The position numbers and the translations under genes are program-made. From positions 1 through 64,000 of the forward strand of contig NZ_LECW02000067.1 of the NCBI RefSeq assembly GCF_001042475.2: a stretch of 64,000 nt of DNA, read 5' to 3'. The first letter of the stretch is position 1. Each line of letters begins with the position of its first letter. Shown here piece by piece: positions 31,775 through 39,372 of the stretch. The DNA is from Bacillus glycinifermentans (GTDB taxonomy: Bacteria > Bacillota > Bacilli > Bacillales > Bacillaceae). Below the pieces are notes generated by a model, which saw only the letters and a list, made by a program, of their open reading frames with translations, made no database searches and was not told the DNA's origin.

Positions 31775-31930
31775 TTACGCGATCGCTTTTTCGAGAGACG
31801 GCATTTGTTCAAACAATTCGAGTGTGTTTTGTGTATCTTCTTCTCGAAGTTCTTTCACCACATGTGCATAATATTTAAGGGCCGTATCAATACTAGCATG
31901 TCCTAACCGTTCCGACACATAATAAGCCGA
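31775..31930 (-). pseudogene. C-terminal remnant of a tyrosine integrase
   Basis: About 50 residues remain: SERLGHASIDTALKYYAHV contains the box-III His and the catalytic Tyr of phage integrases, ending SLEKAIA at 31775. The N-terminal three quarters are gone; immediately upstream (from about 31936) the DNA belongs to a plus-strand amidase remnant. It is a relic of an older element at the same att site. Confidence 0.75.
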
Positions 31931-31935
31931 AAACT

Positions 31936-32530
31936 GGTCGTCGATCTGTGCAAACGCTACGGCCTTTCTACAGACAAAATCGTACGCCATTACGATGTGA
32001 CAAACAAAAACTTCCGGCACCGTGGGTGAGCGACTTAAGTTACAGCTTTCCGGAAACAAGTTAACAGCCTGCTCGGGAATAAAACCTTGTCGAACACGAC
32101 GGCATCCACAAGCCAACCGAGCAAATCCACAGGAACTATTCATAAAAAAGGATCGTCTGGCTCAAACGTAAAGGCGCTTCAAAAACGTTTGATTGCTGCG
32201 GACGGTATTTACGGACCGGCTACCGAAAAGGCGCTCAAGGCTATTGAAGCGAAAAAGAAAAAATCATTATCAAGCGGTAAGAAATCGTCCTACACGCTGC
32301 CGGCCGGTATCTATAAAGTCAAAAGCCCGCTTATGAAAGGAACGGCTGTCCGGCAGATTCATGAGGCGTTAGCTGCCCTCTATTTCTACCCTGACAAGGG
32401 CGCTAAAAATAACGGCATTGATGGCTATTACGGGCAGCAGACGGCAAACGCGGTCAAACGGTTCCAGATGATGCATGGGCTTTATTTATGGGACGAAACG
32501 AAGGCGAAACATGAAGCATTATTGAAGTAA
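31936..32530 (+). pseudogene. Broken N-acetylmuramoyl-L-alanine amidase endolysin
   Basis: The plus strand encodes, in shifting frames, the end of an Amidase_2 domain (KRYGLSTDKIVRHYDV, about 31950-31998), then PAPWVSD after a one-base loss, then FRKQVNSLLGNKTLS after a second shift, then an intact frame from about 32087 with two wall-binding repeats. The last of these (YFYPDKGAKNNGIDGYYG, VKRFQMMHGL) closely matches the intact endolysin at 28771. The N-terminus is missing and the extreme C-terminus is altered. Confidence 0.75.
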
Positions 32531-32558
32531 TAAAAAAAGGGCTCTAAAAAGGGGCTTC

Positions 32559-32843
32559 TTATCTCCATCTCCAATTAATTTCATTATCATTTTCGTAAAT
32601 CCCAGGTAAGGATATACCGACCTTTTTTTGTTTTTCATCAACAATAAACCAATTTTCATCATCTAACCATTCTTCGCTATACTGCTCAATGGCAAAAGGG
32701 TCGTTTTCGTTTACTACTGCCTTAAAGAAATCCTTAAATTTTTCCATGTTTTCATTAGGGATGATTGTTCCATACATCCAGACACCTTCAACAGTAGCAC
32801 CTTTTATTTCACCCAAACATTCATTTTTATAATATAGAAGCAT
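32559..32843 (-). CDS. Immunity protein for the LXG toxin
   Basis: A 94-residue acidic protein (GEIKGATVEGVWMYGTI, ENDPFAIEQYSEEWLDDENW). It starts at ATG 32843, 8 bases after GGAG, so it nearly overlaps the toxin stop; small acidic proteins directly after LXG toxins are their immunity partners. The family is similar to immunity proteins I have seen annotated only by context. It should bind and block the C-terminal toxin domain in the cytoplasm. Confidence 0.7.
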   Translation of the reverse strand: MLLYYKNECLGEIKGATVEGVWMYGTIIPNENMEKFKDFFKAVVNENDPFAIEQYSEEWLDDENWFIVDEKQKKVGISLPGIYENDNEINWRWR

Positions 32844-32848
32844 ATCTA

Positions 32849-34567
32849 TCACTCCTTCGGATGCAATTTGATAAATTGTTTTGGAACTTCACCTTTTACA
32901 AAGTATTCAGTGTCTCTCTGAGTCCATTTTAAAGCTTTGTTTTTCCAGTGTTCAGATTGTCGAGTATCATTTTTGATTAACCTTTCAATTTGTTTAGGAG
33001 ATAAAATTACAATGTCCTTTACCTCACCAGACCTGATTGCTTTTCGGAGAGCAGATATGTCGAGCTCTATTGCATTTTCTCCATAACCCTTTGCAACCTG
33101 TTGATTTATTGTAAAACTTGTATATGGGCTGTTGGATTTCCCACCTTTTCTATATCCACCAAGGACGTGCTCTGTTACAGTAACTTGACGGCCTTGATAC
33201 ATACCAGTTTTGTTGGCGGGCACAAGATTGCCGGTTTCAGGAGATATATGAGACTTGCCTATGCCGTTTGGTCTTTTAGGCTCATAAGGAAAATCTTCAC
33301 CTCTGTAAAGATTTGTGGATTTACCGCTGGATGACACATTAAGCACTTTTCCGGCTTTTTGAATGCCAAGAGGCGATAGCAATGCTATCGAGCGATTCAG
33401 GCTATCTTGTCTTTGCTCATCGGAAATCTTGTTCCCGAACATATCCCGGCCGGTGATTGTTTCGCTGAACCCGTTGGCAGCAGCAAGCCCGTATAGACCC
33501 TTTTCAGAGTTTTTCAAAGCCTGGAATGTTTTCGGCGTTCTATAGGCAGCCAGGGCTTTATCAACTGTTGTGACAGCCTTTTCGGCTTTGTACATGCTGT
33601 ATGCGCCTTTGATCCCTTTAGCGCCTTTCCCGAACCACCCGACAACCGGGATGTATCCGGCGGCACCCATCGCTCCCGCAGCAACCCGTTGCCCATATGT
33701 CAGCTTCTCACCTGTGACGGGGTCGACTCCCTCAGTGGCCCTCTTGTAATCATAATAGCCTGTGGCTTCTCCTATAAATGTGCTGCCGGCATCAAGCACT
33801 TTTTCATACCATGGCCGGTTTGCAAGCTCTTCTTGTTCCTTGGCAATTCGGCGGGCTTCGGCCTGATCTTTTTTAAACTGGATATAGTTTTCAGCATTTT
33901 TATGTACATCATCTTTCAATTGATAGGCTTCGCTGGCCCGGTAAGCTTTGGCATCATAGTGAATCGGAGAAGCACTTTTCCCTTTGCCAGTTGCACCGAT
34001 TAGAGCGGTATAGTCAGCGGTAACCATCTGCTGGTTGATTTCAGATGCGGCGTATTCCTCTTTGAGAGCGGCGTCCAGATCATCGACAGCTTTGATCGTG
34101 TCTTTGCGCTTATCGTTTGCATCATTGAGGTGTTGTTTGAACGTGTCAGTTGAAAAGACTTCTAAAGGCAGTATATCATGGATGTCTTGTAATATAGCCT
34201 TCATGTCTTTTTTCTGCTGAGAAACCATTACCTTTGAGTTTTTATAGGCATTGGCAAGCTGGTTTTCAAGAAAATCGATATCGACAAACGTGTCGCCGGA
34301 AAGCTTGGCATCCTCAAGGGCAGCGGAAATACCGTCGAGAAATTGAACCTGCATATCAATCAGATCGAGCCAATCGTCCACAATGCCTGCCAGATCTCTG
34401 TAAAACGCTTTGATATTTTCCGCGCCTTCTCCTTGAAAATCATCCCCCAAATCTGCGGTCCCTTGAAAAGCCTTTTTCAGGTTGACAAACTGTTCTCTGG
34501 TGCTTTGGTATTCCTTGGACCGTTTCTCCATAGCGGCTATTAAAGTTTTTGACTCATAGATTTTCAT
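32849..34567 (-). CDS. LXG-domain polymorphic toxin, probable ADP-ribosyltransferase
   Basis: A 572-residue type VII secretion toxin. Residues 1-235 form the helical LXG domain (MKIYESKTLIAAMEKRSKEY); about 295-400 is a pretoxin TG-type linker (GYIPVVGWFGKGAKG); the C-terminal 150 residues are the toxin. There NLYRG (Arg422), SPYTSF (480-485) and GEVPKQF (Glu560) have the order of the R-S-E residues of ADP-ribosyltransferases, which is an inference from motif order. RBS-based start is ATG 34567. Type VII machinery genes are not in the window. Immunity gene follows at once. Confidence 0.8.
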   Translation of the reverse strand: MKIYESKTLIAAMEKRSKEYQSTREQFVNLKKAFQGTADLGDDFQGEGAENIKAFYRDLAGIVDDWLDLIDMQVQFLDGISAALEDAKLSGDTFVDIDFLENQLANAYKNSKVMVSQQKKDMKAILQDIHDILPLEVFSTDTFKQHLNDANDKRKDTIKAVDDLDAALKEEYAASEINQQMVTADYTALIGATGKGKSASPIHYDAKAYRASEAYQLKDDVHKNAENYIQFKKDQAEARRIAKEQEELANRPWYEKVLDAGSTFIGEATGYYDYKRATEGVDPVTGEKLTYGQRVAAGAMGAAGYIPVVGWFGKGAKGIKGAYSMYKAEKAVTTVDKALAAYRTPKTFQALKNSEKGLYGLAAANGFSETITGRDMFGNKISDEQRQDSLNRSIALLSPLGIQKAGKVLNVSSSGKSTNLYRGEDFPYEPKRPNGIGKSHISPETGNLVPANKTGMYQGRQVTVTEHVLGGYRKGGKSNSPYTSFTINQQVAKGYGENAIELDISALRKAIRSGEVKDIVILSPKQIERLIKNDTRQSEHWKNKALKWTQRDTEYFVKGEVPKQFIKLHPKE

Positions 34568-34826
34568 TACCAAACCCTTCCTAAGTCATAATCAATTAAG
34601 AGTTTACCACTATACGGAAAAGGATTGGTGAATAAATCCTGATTATCCATGAAAATGAATCTTATTAATCAGGTCAAAAAACCTAAGTCTTTTTGCAAAT
34701 TCCAAAAAAGGAAAAACATTGTCAAAAAATAATCTTTTCTGTAAAATAATTACCATGAAAATAAAAGGATGTTAAATATTTTAAATGGTCTGAAAAATTC
34801 TAATCTTATGAAAGGATGAAGGAAGG
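34568..34826. other. Gap upstream of rap
   Basis: AT-rich intergenic region between the divergent LXG toxin and rap genes. The only clear element is the rap promoter below. No ComA box of the TTGCGG-N4-CCGCAA type is visible. Confidence 0.5.
34719..34747 (+). promoter_or_regulatory. Promoter of the rap-phr pair
   Basis: TTGTCA (34719-34724), 17 bases, TAAAAT (34742-34747), about 80 bases before the rap start. Confidence 0.65.
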
Positions 34827-35924
34827 GTGGAAAAGATAGCGTATGAGAAAATGGGGCAAAGGATTAATGATTGGTACAAGATAATCAAACAAAATGACAT
34901 CCCTAAAGCTATTGAAATGAGGGATAAAATAAAAGAAAACCTTCCTCATATGGAAGAGAACCAAGACGTGTTAATTTACTTTAATCTAATTGATTCACGT
35001 TACAAGCTTATGATTGAAAAATACAATGAGTCAGGAAAATTGTTGGCCGACATTAAACCGGAAACTTTGGAAGCAAAAACCGATAACATGATTCAATACT
35101 ACTTTTATTTTTTCTCAGGTATGTACGAGTACTACAAAAAGAACTTTACAAAGGCAATCAATTTTTACAGAATTGCGGAAAACAGGCTGATCAAAATTGA
35201 AGATGAGATTGAAAAAGCAGAATTTCACTATCAAATAGCTATTGCATATTATGAAATAAGGCAATATTTCTTTTCATTAAACCATGCAGAAAAAGCACTT
35301 GATTCATACAAAGCCTATGAGTCATATGCGAACAGAGTCCTCAAATGTAAAATGATCATTGCCGCAAATCAAGTTGAGCTGGAACGTTATGAAGAAGCAG
35401 AGAAGCTCTATAAGTACGTATTAAATGCGGCTTCCTCAAACGGTGATCTACTAACAGAAAGCTTTGCATCCTTTAATTTAGGTGTGTGTTATGAGCGGAG
35501 AGAGTTGTTGTCTGAGGCCAAAAGGTTTTTTGAACGAGCGGCAAGTATCCATGAAAGCGAAAATTCAGTATTCGGCATAAGAAGCATGTACATGCTGAGT
35601 CGGGTTAATTACAAGTTGAATTTACCTGAGGAAGCCCGTAAGTGGTACAGCAAAAGCCTTGAACGTGCTGTAGAGGAAGACGATAGTGTATATAAGGCCA
35701 AGCTAAAACTCATATACTCTTTATATGATCAGCGTGATTTGCTCACCATTGAAAACGCATTGGAGTATTTGAAAAATAAAAAGCTGTGGGCAGACGTCGC
35801 AGACCTTACTTTTAATATCGCAATTTTTTATAAAAAGCAGGGAGACAGTGACATTGCGGCGAAATACTTTGAGGAAGCCTGTCGCGCTAAAGATCAAATT
35901 CTTAAACTAACGGGGGAATTATGA
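34827..35924 (+). CDS. Rap-family response regulator phosphatase/inhibitor
   Basis: A 365-residue Rap protein: an N-terminal three-helix bundle (MGQRINDWYKIIKQND) and a C-terminal array of about seven TPRs (NLGVCYERRELLSEAKRFFERA; NIAIFYKKQGDSDIAAKYFEEA). Rap proteins dephosphorylate Spo0F or block ComA/DegU and are inhibited by the Phr peptide encoded next. The GTG start has AAAGGA upstream. The locus lies among mobile or accessory genes, as for many Rap proteins. The target cannot be told from sequence here. Confidence 0.88.
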   Translation: MEKIAYEKMGQRINDWYKIIKQNDIPKAIEMRDKIKENLPHMEENQDVLIYFNLIDSRYKLMIEKYNESGKLLADIKPETLEAKTDNMIQYYFYFFSGMYEYYKKNFTKAINFYRIAENRLIKIEDEIEKAEFHYQIAIAYYEIRQYFFSLNHAEKALDSYKAYESYANRVLKCKMIIAANQVELERYEEAEKLYKYVLNAASSNGDLLTESFASFNLGVCYERRELLSEAKRFFERAASIHESENSVFGIRSMYMLSRVNYKLNLPEEARKWYSKSLERAVEEDDSVYKAKLKLIYSLYDQRDLLTIENALEYLKNKKLWADVADLTFNIAIFYKKQGDSDIAAKYFEEACRAKDQILKLTGEL

Positions 35925-36055
35925 TGAAAAAAGTAAAAGCGATTATTACTGTTGCTGTACTTGGAAGTGTCGTGGCTTTTGGGTTATCGCACGTTTCATC
36001 TAATACAGATCAGCAAGCGATCATAAAGGTTGCTGAGAGCGCAATTTTTGGATAG
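35921..36055 (+). CDS. Phr signalling pre-peptide
   Basis: A 44-residue precursor overlapping the rap stop by 4 bases. It has a basic start (MMKKVK), a hydrophobic export segment (AIITVAVLGSVVAFGL) and a short tail ending AESAIFG. Phr peptides are exported, trimmed to 5-6 residues (usually the C-terminus) and re-imported by Opp to inhibit their Rap. Mature peptides usually have a basic second residue; the end SAIFG does not, so the active fragment may be unusual or internal. An ATG at 35924 is an alternative start. Confidence 0.8.
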   Translation: MMKKVKAIITVAVLGSVVAFGLSHVSSNTDQQAIIKVAESAIFG

Positions 36056-36067
36056 GTCATAAAATAT

Positions 36068-36098
36068 GCCCCTTCTCATTTTGGGAAGGGTTTTTTTG
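36068..36098 (+). terminator. Terminator after phr
   Basis: CCCCTTC and GGAAGGG arms with a run of seven T. Confidence 0.85.
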
Positions 36099-36151
36099 GG
36101 CTTGAAAAATCGAACTTATGTTCTGTTGTTGTTTTATAAGAGGTAATATAA

Positions 36152-36373
36152 GTGAACAATCTATCAAAAGAGGTAATTGAGGCACTTGAAAGAACAACCA
36201 ACTTAATAAATGAAGTTGTGGAAATTTATGAACAGCATCAAGGTGAAACTAAGAAAAAGCCGGCTATACCTTGCCCTGAATGTCAAAATAAATCAACAAA
36301 TTATGTCTGTGACTGGAAAGGTGAAAAACATGTTGATTTCATTTGTGAATATGGTTGTCGGATTCATCAATAA
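36152..36373 (+). CDS. Small zinc-binding hypothetical protein
   Basis: A 73-residue protein: a helical N-terminus (EALERTTNLINEVVEIYEQ), a lysine-rich linker, and CPEC ... C ... CEYGC cysteines spaced for a zinc finger near the C-terminus. GTG start after AGAGGTAAT. No family recognised. Confidence 0.6.
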   Translation: MNNLSKEVIEALERTTNLINEVVEIYEQHQGETKKKPAIPCPECQNKSTNYVCDWKGEKHVDFICEYGCRIHQ

Positions 36374-36436
36374 ATAAAAGAGGCCTCTCGTTACTTCGAA
36401 AGCCCTCTTTACAATTCACCATGCCGCCCTTGTTTT

Positions 36437-36868
36437 TTATACATCAAACCAATCATTTTCTATCGCATTTTCAATTTCGTCCAACATAAATTCATAGAAG
36501 TGATCGGCCGTATGATAGATTCCTTCTTCGTACGCGCTCCAATTGACGACCGGACATTCTCCGTCTTTCATCTTTTCGGTATCAAGGCAATAGCAGTATT
36601 CATCAACATCCTGGATGATGACATACCCTTTTGGAATATGAAAAGACTTGAATGATTGATGGTACGCCAAGATGTCACGGCATCCATTGATATCAAGTTC
36701 ATGGCCGCCGCCGCCGAATTCTTTTAAAAACCATCTGAAGCTTTGAGGAAATGTCACTTGAAGCTCTTTTTCAGTTGCTTGAATGTCTTCTTCACTTTGC
36801 CTCTCAAACGTATGTTCACGATGATGCTCTTTTAACAATTGCCTAATTTTATTTTTGTATGTTTCCAA
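36437..36868 (-). CDS. SUKH (SMI1/KNR4) family immunity protein
   Basis: A 143-residue SUKH-1-type protein with the family signature: SEEDIQATEKELQVTFPQSFRWFLKEFGGG at residues 25-55 and a C-terminal FYEFMLDEIENAI helix. SUKH proteins are immunity factors for several nuclease and deaminase toxins of polymorphic systems. No matching toxin gene lies next to it, so it appears to be an orphan immunity gene. Its neighbour at 36901 has the same orientation. Confidence 0.8.
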   Translation of the reverse strand: METYKNKIRQLLKEHHREHTFERQSEEDIQATEKELQVTFPQSFRWFLKEFGGGGHELDINGCRDILAYHQSFKSFHIPKGYVIIQDVDEYCYCLDTEKMKDGECPVVNWSAYEEGIYHTADHFYEFMLDEIENAIENDWFDV

Positions 36869-36900
36869 TTGAATCCCCCCGCAGTACCATTTTAGCAGCT

Positions 36901-37329
36901 TTAATCATTCACACCCATTTCAAGCGCATACATTGAATCGGACCCGACGAAGACAAAGTTGGTGCAAGACATAAAAAACACGCCGAACTCGGATTCCAAT
37001 TCATATATTTGCACATCGTCGCCGAGAAATTGAAACAGGTGCTGAACGAATGCCTGAGTTCGATCGTCTTCGTCAATGGAATTTTCGCCTTTTGTTTCGT
37101 TTTCTTTTTCAAAAAACCAGTAATCAATTGCTTCTATTAATGTTTCTTTTGAACAAGGTTTATACCCTAATACATCTGTAACACCTTGAAAGGTGAAAGC
37201 ATCTACAATGGAAGCGTGCAAATCGTGTTTGTCTTCCATCTTTCTCAGTTCAAACGTATACCCATGGTTTGTTCTATGATTTACTTCTTCCATTGCCTTC
37301 AAATATCCGTTCAAAAAATCAATTGTCAT
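36901..37329 (-). CDS. Hypothetical protein, possible orphan immunity protein
   Basis: A 142-residue acidic protein. It has no signal peptide or recognised motif; TFQGVTDVLGYKPCSKETLIEAIDYWF is its most structured-looking stretch. It lies directly before the SUKH gene in the same direction, close to an LXG toxin, so a second orphan immunity role is plausible, but this is inference from location only. Confidence 0.6.
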   Translation of the reverse strand: MTIDFLNGYLKAMEEVNHRTNHGYTFELRKMEDKHDLHASIVDAFTFQGVTDVLGYKPCSKETLIEAIDYWFFEKENETKGENSIDEDDRTQAFVQHLFQFLGDDVQIYELESEFGVFFMSCTNFVFVGSDSMYALEMGVND

Positions 37330-37409
37330 ATTTCAGGATCCTTTCTTCGGGGAATCTTTACGTCTTATGAGGTGTAAACCTGCATATTTCATCGTATCAC
37401 AGCCGGGTT

Positions 37410-37690
37410 AATTATTGGTTACCGGCGCTTCATTCGGGGTCGGGGAAGCCTTTGCCCGTGAACTTTCCAAAAAAAGAAGCCATTTGATGTTAACGGCGCG
37501 CTCGCGCGATAAGCTGGAAAAGGTTGCTTTGGAATTGGAAATGGCCCATAACATACAACGAGGGCGGCGGTCCTGGAAAATTGGAGGAAGAGATCAAGCG
37601 GCTCAGGTTTCAGCACACAAGGGAGGCAGGGAGCTCGATGGTCGCAAGCAGGATGAAAGAAGTAGCGGCTCAGGCTCCCGTTTATTAGAA
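37410..37690 (+). pseudogene. Fragment of a short-chain dehydrogenase and neighbouring debris
   Basis: From about 37413 the frame reads LVTGASFGVGEAFARELSKK, the NAD-binding TGxxxGxG start of an SDR enzyme, and continues to about 37555. The frame is closed upstream by TAA, so the start codon is gone; the catalytic YxxxK part is missing. After 37590 a different fragment (EEEIKRLRFQHTREAGSS) ends at TAG 37687. This is a deletion scar. Confidence 0.65.
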
Positions 37691-37728
37691 GGCATATTTT
37701 TGAACGTGTTTTTCAATCACGATGACAA

Positions 37729-37757
37729 AAAACAGGTGCTCTTTAGACACCTGTTTT
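37729..37757 (-). terminator. Terminator after levB
   Basis: AACAGGTG and CACCTGTT arms; on the minus strand the hairpin is followed by TTTTTTG. Confidence 0.85.
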
Positions 37758-37759
37758 CG

Positions 37760-39295
37760 TCACTGAAAGTGTTTGATTTTCAAATGCTCAAAAACGGCCG
37801 TTCCGTTTGCGGCAAAAAGGGTGATGCCTTGGTCGTGCAAGCCGGGAAAAGCCTGATTTGAATGAACGACCCGGCCGTCGTCAACGAACATTTCCACCGT
37901 TGTTTTATCGACGATGATCGTGACATGGACCTTTTTCTTGTTTGCATCAAACGGCGCTTTGCTTTCAATATAAGTGCGGCTTTTGTCGGGCTGTTTCGTA
38001 AAGCCTCTGTTCACATAAGAGTATCCGTCTTCGGCGCATATTCCCGCATCAATGTGGCGCTTCCCGTCAGCTGATTCCCTGAGCCTTAATCCGATATTTT
38101 TAGCGTCAGACCAGGAGATATCTGCGTCAAGCATGTAGGTATCTCCTTTGACAGACAGCGTTTTTGACCCGTTCACTTCGATGTTTTCAAACTCATCGGT
38201 TGAAACGGTTAATTGGTCTAATTGGCTGATAGGCTGCGATGCGAGGCTGTATGTATTCCCATCGTCGTGTTTTAAGCGAATCTCCCGGACGATCGAATCT
38301 GTTCCATTGAAGCCGTCATTCTGCGTCGGCGTATCGTTTGCATAATCCCAATTGTTCATCCAGGCCATCGCATAGCGCTTGTCGTATTGATCGTTGGACT
38401 CGCCGTCTTCGAAGGTTACGCCGGCATACCAGTCAAAGCCGTAATCGAGCCATTTTGGTTCTTCCTGATCCGCTTTGAATTCCTTCCCGGTAAAACTGCC
38501 TGTCCAATACGCATACGTATTCGGCATGCCGGAAGGTTTACCGTTGGCGCTTGCGCCGAGCACCCATTTATACGTCCCGTCGTCTGCCCGCATCCTGAAA
38601 AGATCGGGACACTCGATCGTGCCGATGTTTTGTGTTAGAAATCCTCCGGTGTAGCGCCATTCTTTCAAATTGCGCGATTCGTAAAAACCGATTTTTGATC
38701 CTTCGGCCAGCGTCATCACCCATTTTTCATCTTGTTCGTCCCAGATTACTTTTGGGTCTCTGAAATCCACCGTACCGGGATTTGACAAAACCGGGTCGTC
38801 CCCGTAAGGAGTAAACGTTTTTCCGCCGTTTTTGCTGTACCATAAAAACTGTTCTTCTTTGCCGCTGTCTGATGCCGGCTGGGTCATAATGGCAATGACC
38901 GCCCCTTTTCCAAAGCCCGCCGTGTTCTTTGAATCAACGACGACTGATCCGGACCATGGATCACCGTTTTTGTTTGTATATTTCGGGATGGCAACTCCTT
39001 CATCCTCCCAGTGCACCAGGTCGCTTGATACCGCATGGCGCCATTCCGTTCCGCCGCCATCCGGATAATCGCGGTTGTAAAGATAATAGTAATGATACTG
39101 ACCGTTCATATAGACAGGCTTTTGAGGGTCGTTTTTCCATTTATCCGGCGCAGTCAAATGAAACGCGGCACGGTGTGATGCGACGGTTCGGATTTCTCCC
39201 TTTTGTTCCGTCTCGCGGGCCGGCAGCAAGATTGCCGTGAAAACCCCGAGACAAGAGATGAAAACGCTTATCCTTTGATATACTTTCATATTCAA
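37760..39295 (-). CDS. levB: Endolevanase LevB (GH32)
   Basis: A 511-residue secreted GH32 enzyme with an N-terminal signal segment (about 9-26). Catalytic residues: Asp56 in WKNDPQKP (nucleophile), Asp180 in FRDPKV (transition-state stabiliser) and Glu228 in IECPDLF (acid/base). The five-bladed propeller is followed by a C-terminal beta-sandwich. It cuts levan to short oligosaccharides, mainly levanbiose. It follows sacB as in B. subtilis, separated by a hairpin that should reduce read-through. Confidence 0.93.
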   Translation of the reverse strand: MNMKVYQRISVFISCLGVFTAILLPARETEQKGEIRTVASHRAAFHLTAPDKWKNDPQKPVYMNGQYHYYYLYNRDYPDGGGTEWRHAVSSDLVHWEDEGVAIPKYTNKNGDPWSGSVVVDSKNTAGFGKGAVIAIMTQPASDSGKEEQFLWYSKNGGKTFTPYGDDPVLSNPGTVDFRDPKVIWDEQDEKWVMTLAEGSKIGFYESRNLKEWRYTGGFLTQNIGTIECPDLFRMRADDGTYKWVLGASANGKPSGMPNTYAYWTGSFTGKEFKADQEEPKWLDYGFDWYAGVTFEDGESNDQYDKRYAMAWMNNWDYANDTPTQNDGFNGTDSIVREIRLKHDDGNTYSLASQPISQLDQLTVSTDEFENIEVNGSKTLSVKGDTYMLDADISWSDAKNIGLRLRESADGKRHIDAGICAEDGYSYVNRGFTKQPDKSRTYIESKAPFDANKKKVHVTIIVDKTTVEMFVDDGRVVHSNQAFPGLHDQGITLFAANGTAVFEHLKIKHFQ

Positions 39296-39336
39296 GCAAA
39301 TTCCTCACTTTATGTTATAAGATGACACACGAAAAG

Positions 39337-39362
39337 AAAATGCCGATTGCGACCGGCATTTT
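39337..39362 (-). terminator. Attenuating terminator between sacB and levB
   Basis: AAAATGCCG and CGGCATTTT arms around a short loop. On the minus strand it follows the sacB stop and would cut expression of levB relative to sacB. Confidence 0.75.
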
Positions 39363-39372
39363 CTTTTTCGCT

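Noticed and set aside
31775-32143. Intact 122-residue integrase-like protein
   Set aside because: Only the last 50 residues resemble an integrase; the rest of the frame is antisense to the amidase remnant.
37415-37861. 148-residue dehydrogenase gene
   Set aside because: Only the first 45 residues resemble an SDR; the rest is unrelated and runs antisense into levB. No start codon or catalytic residues.
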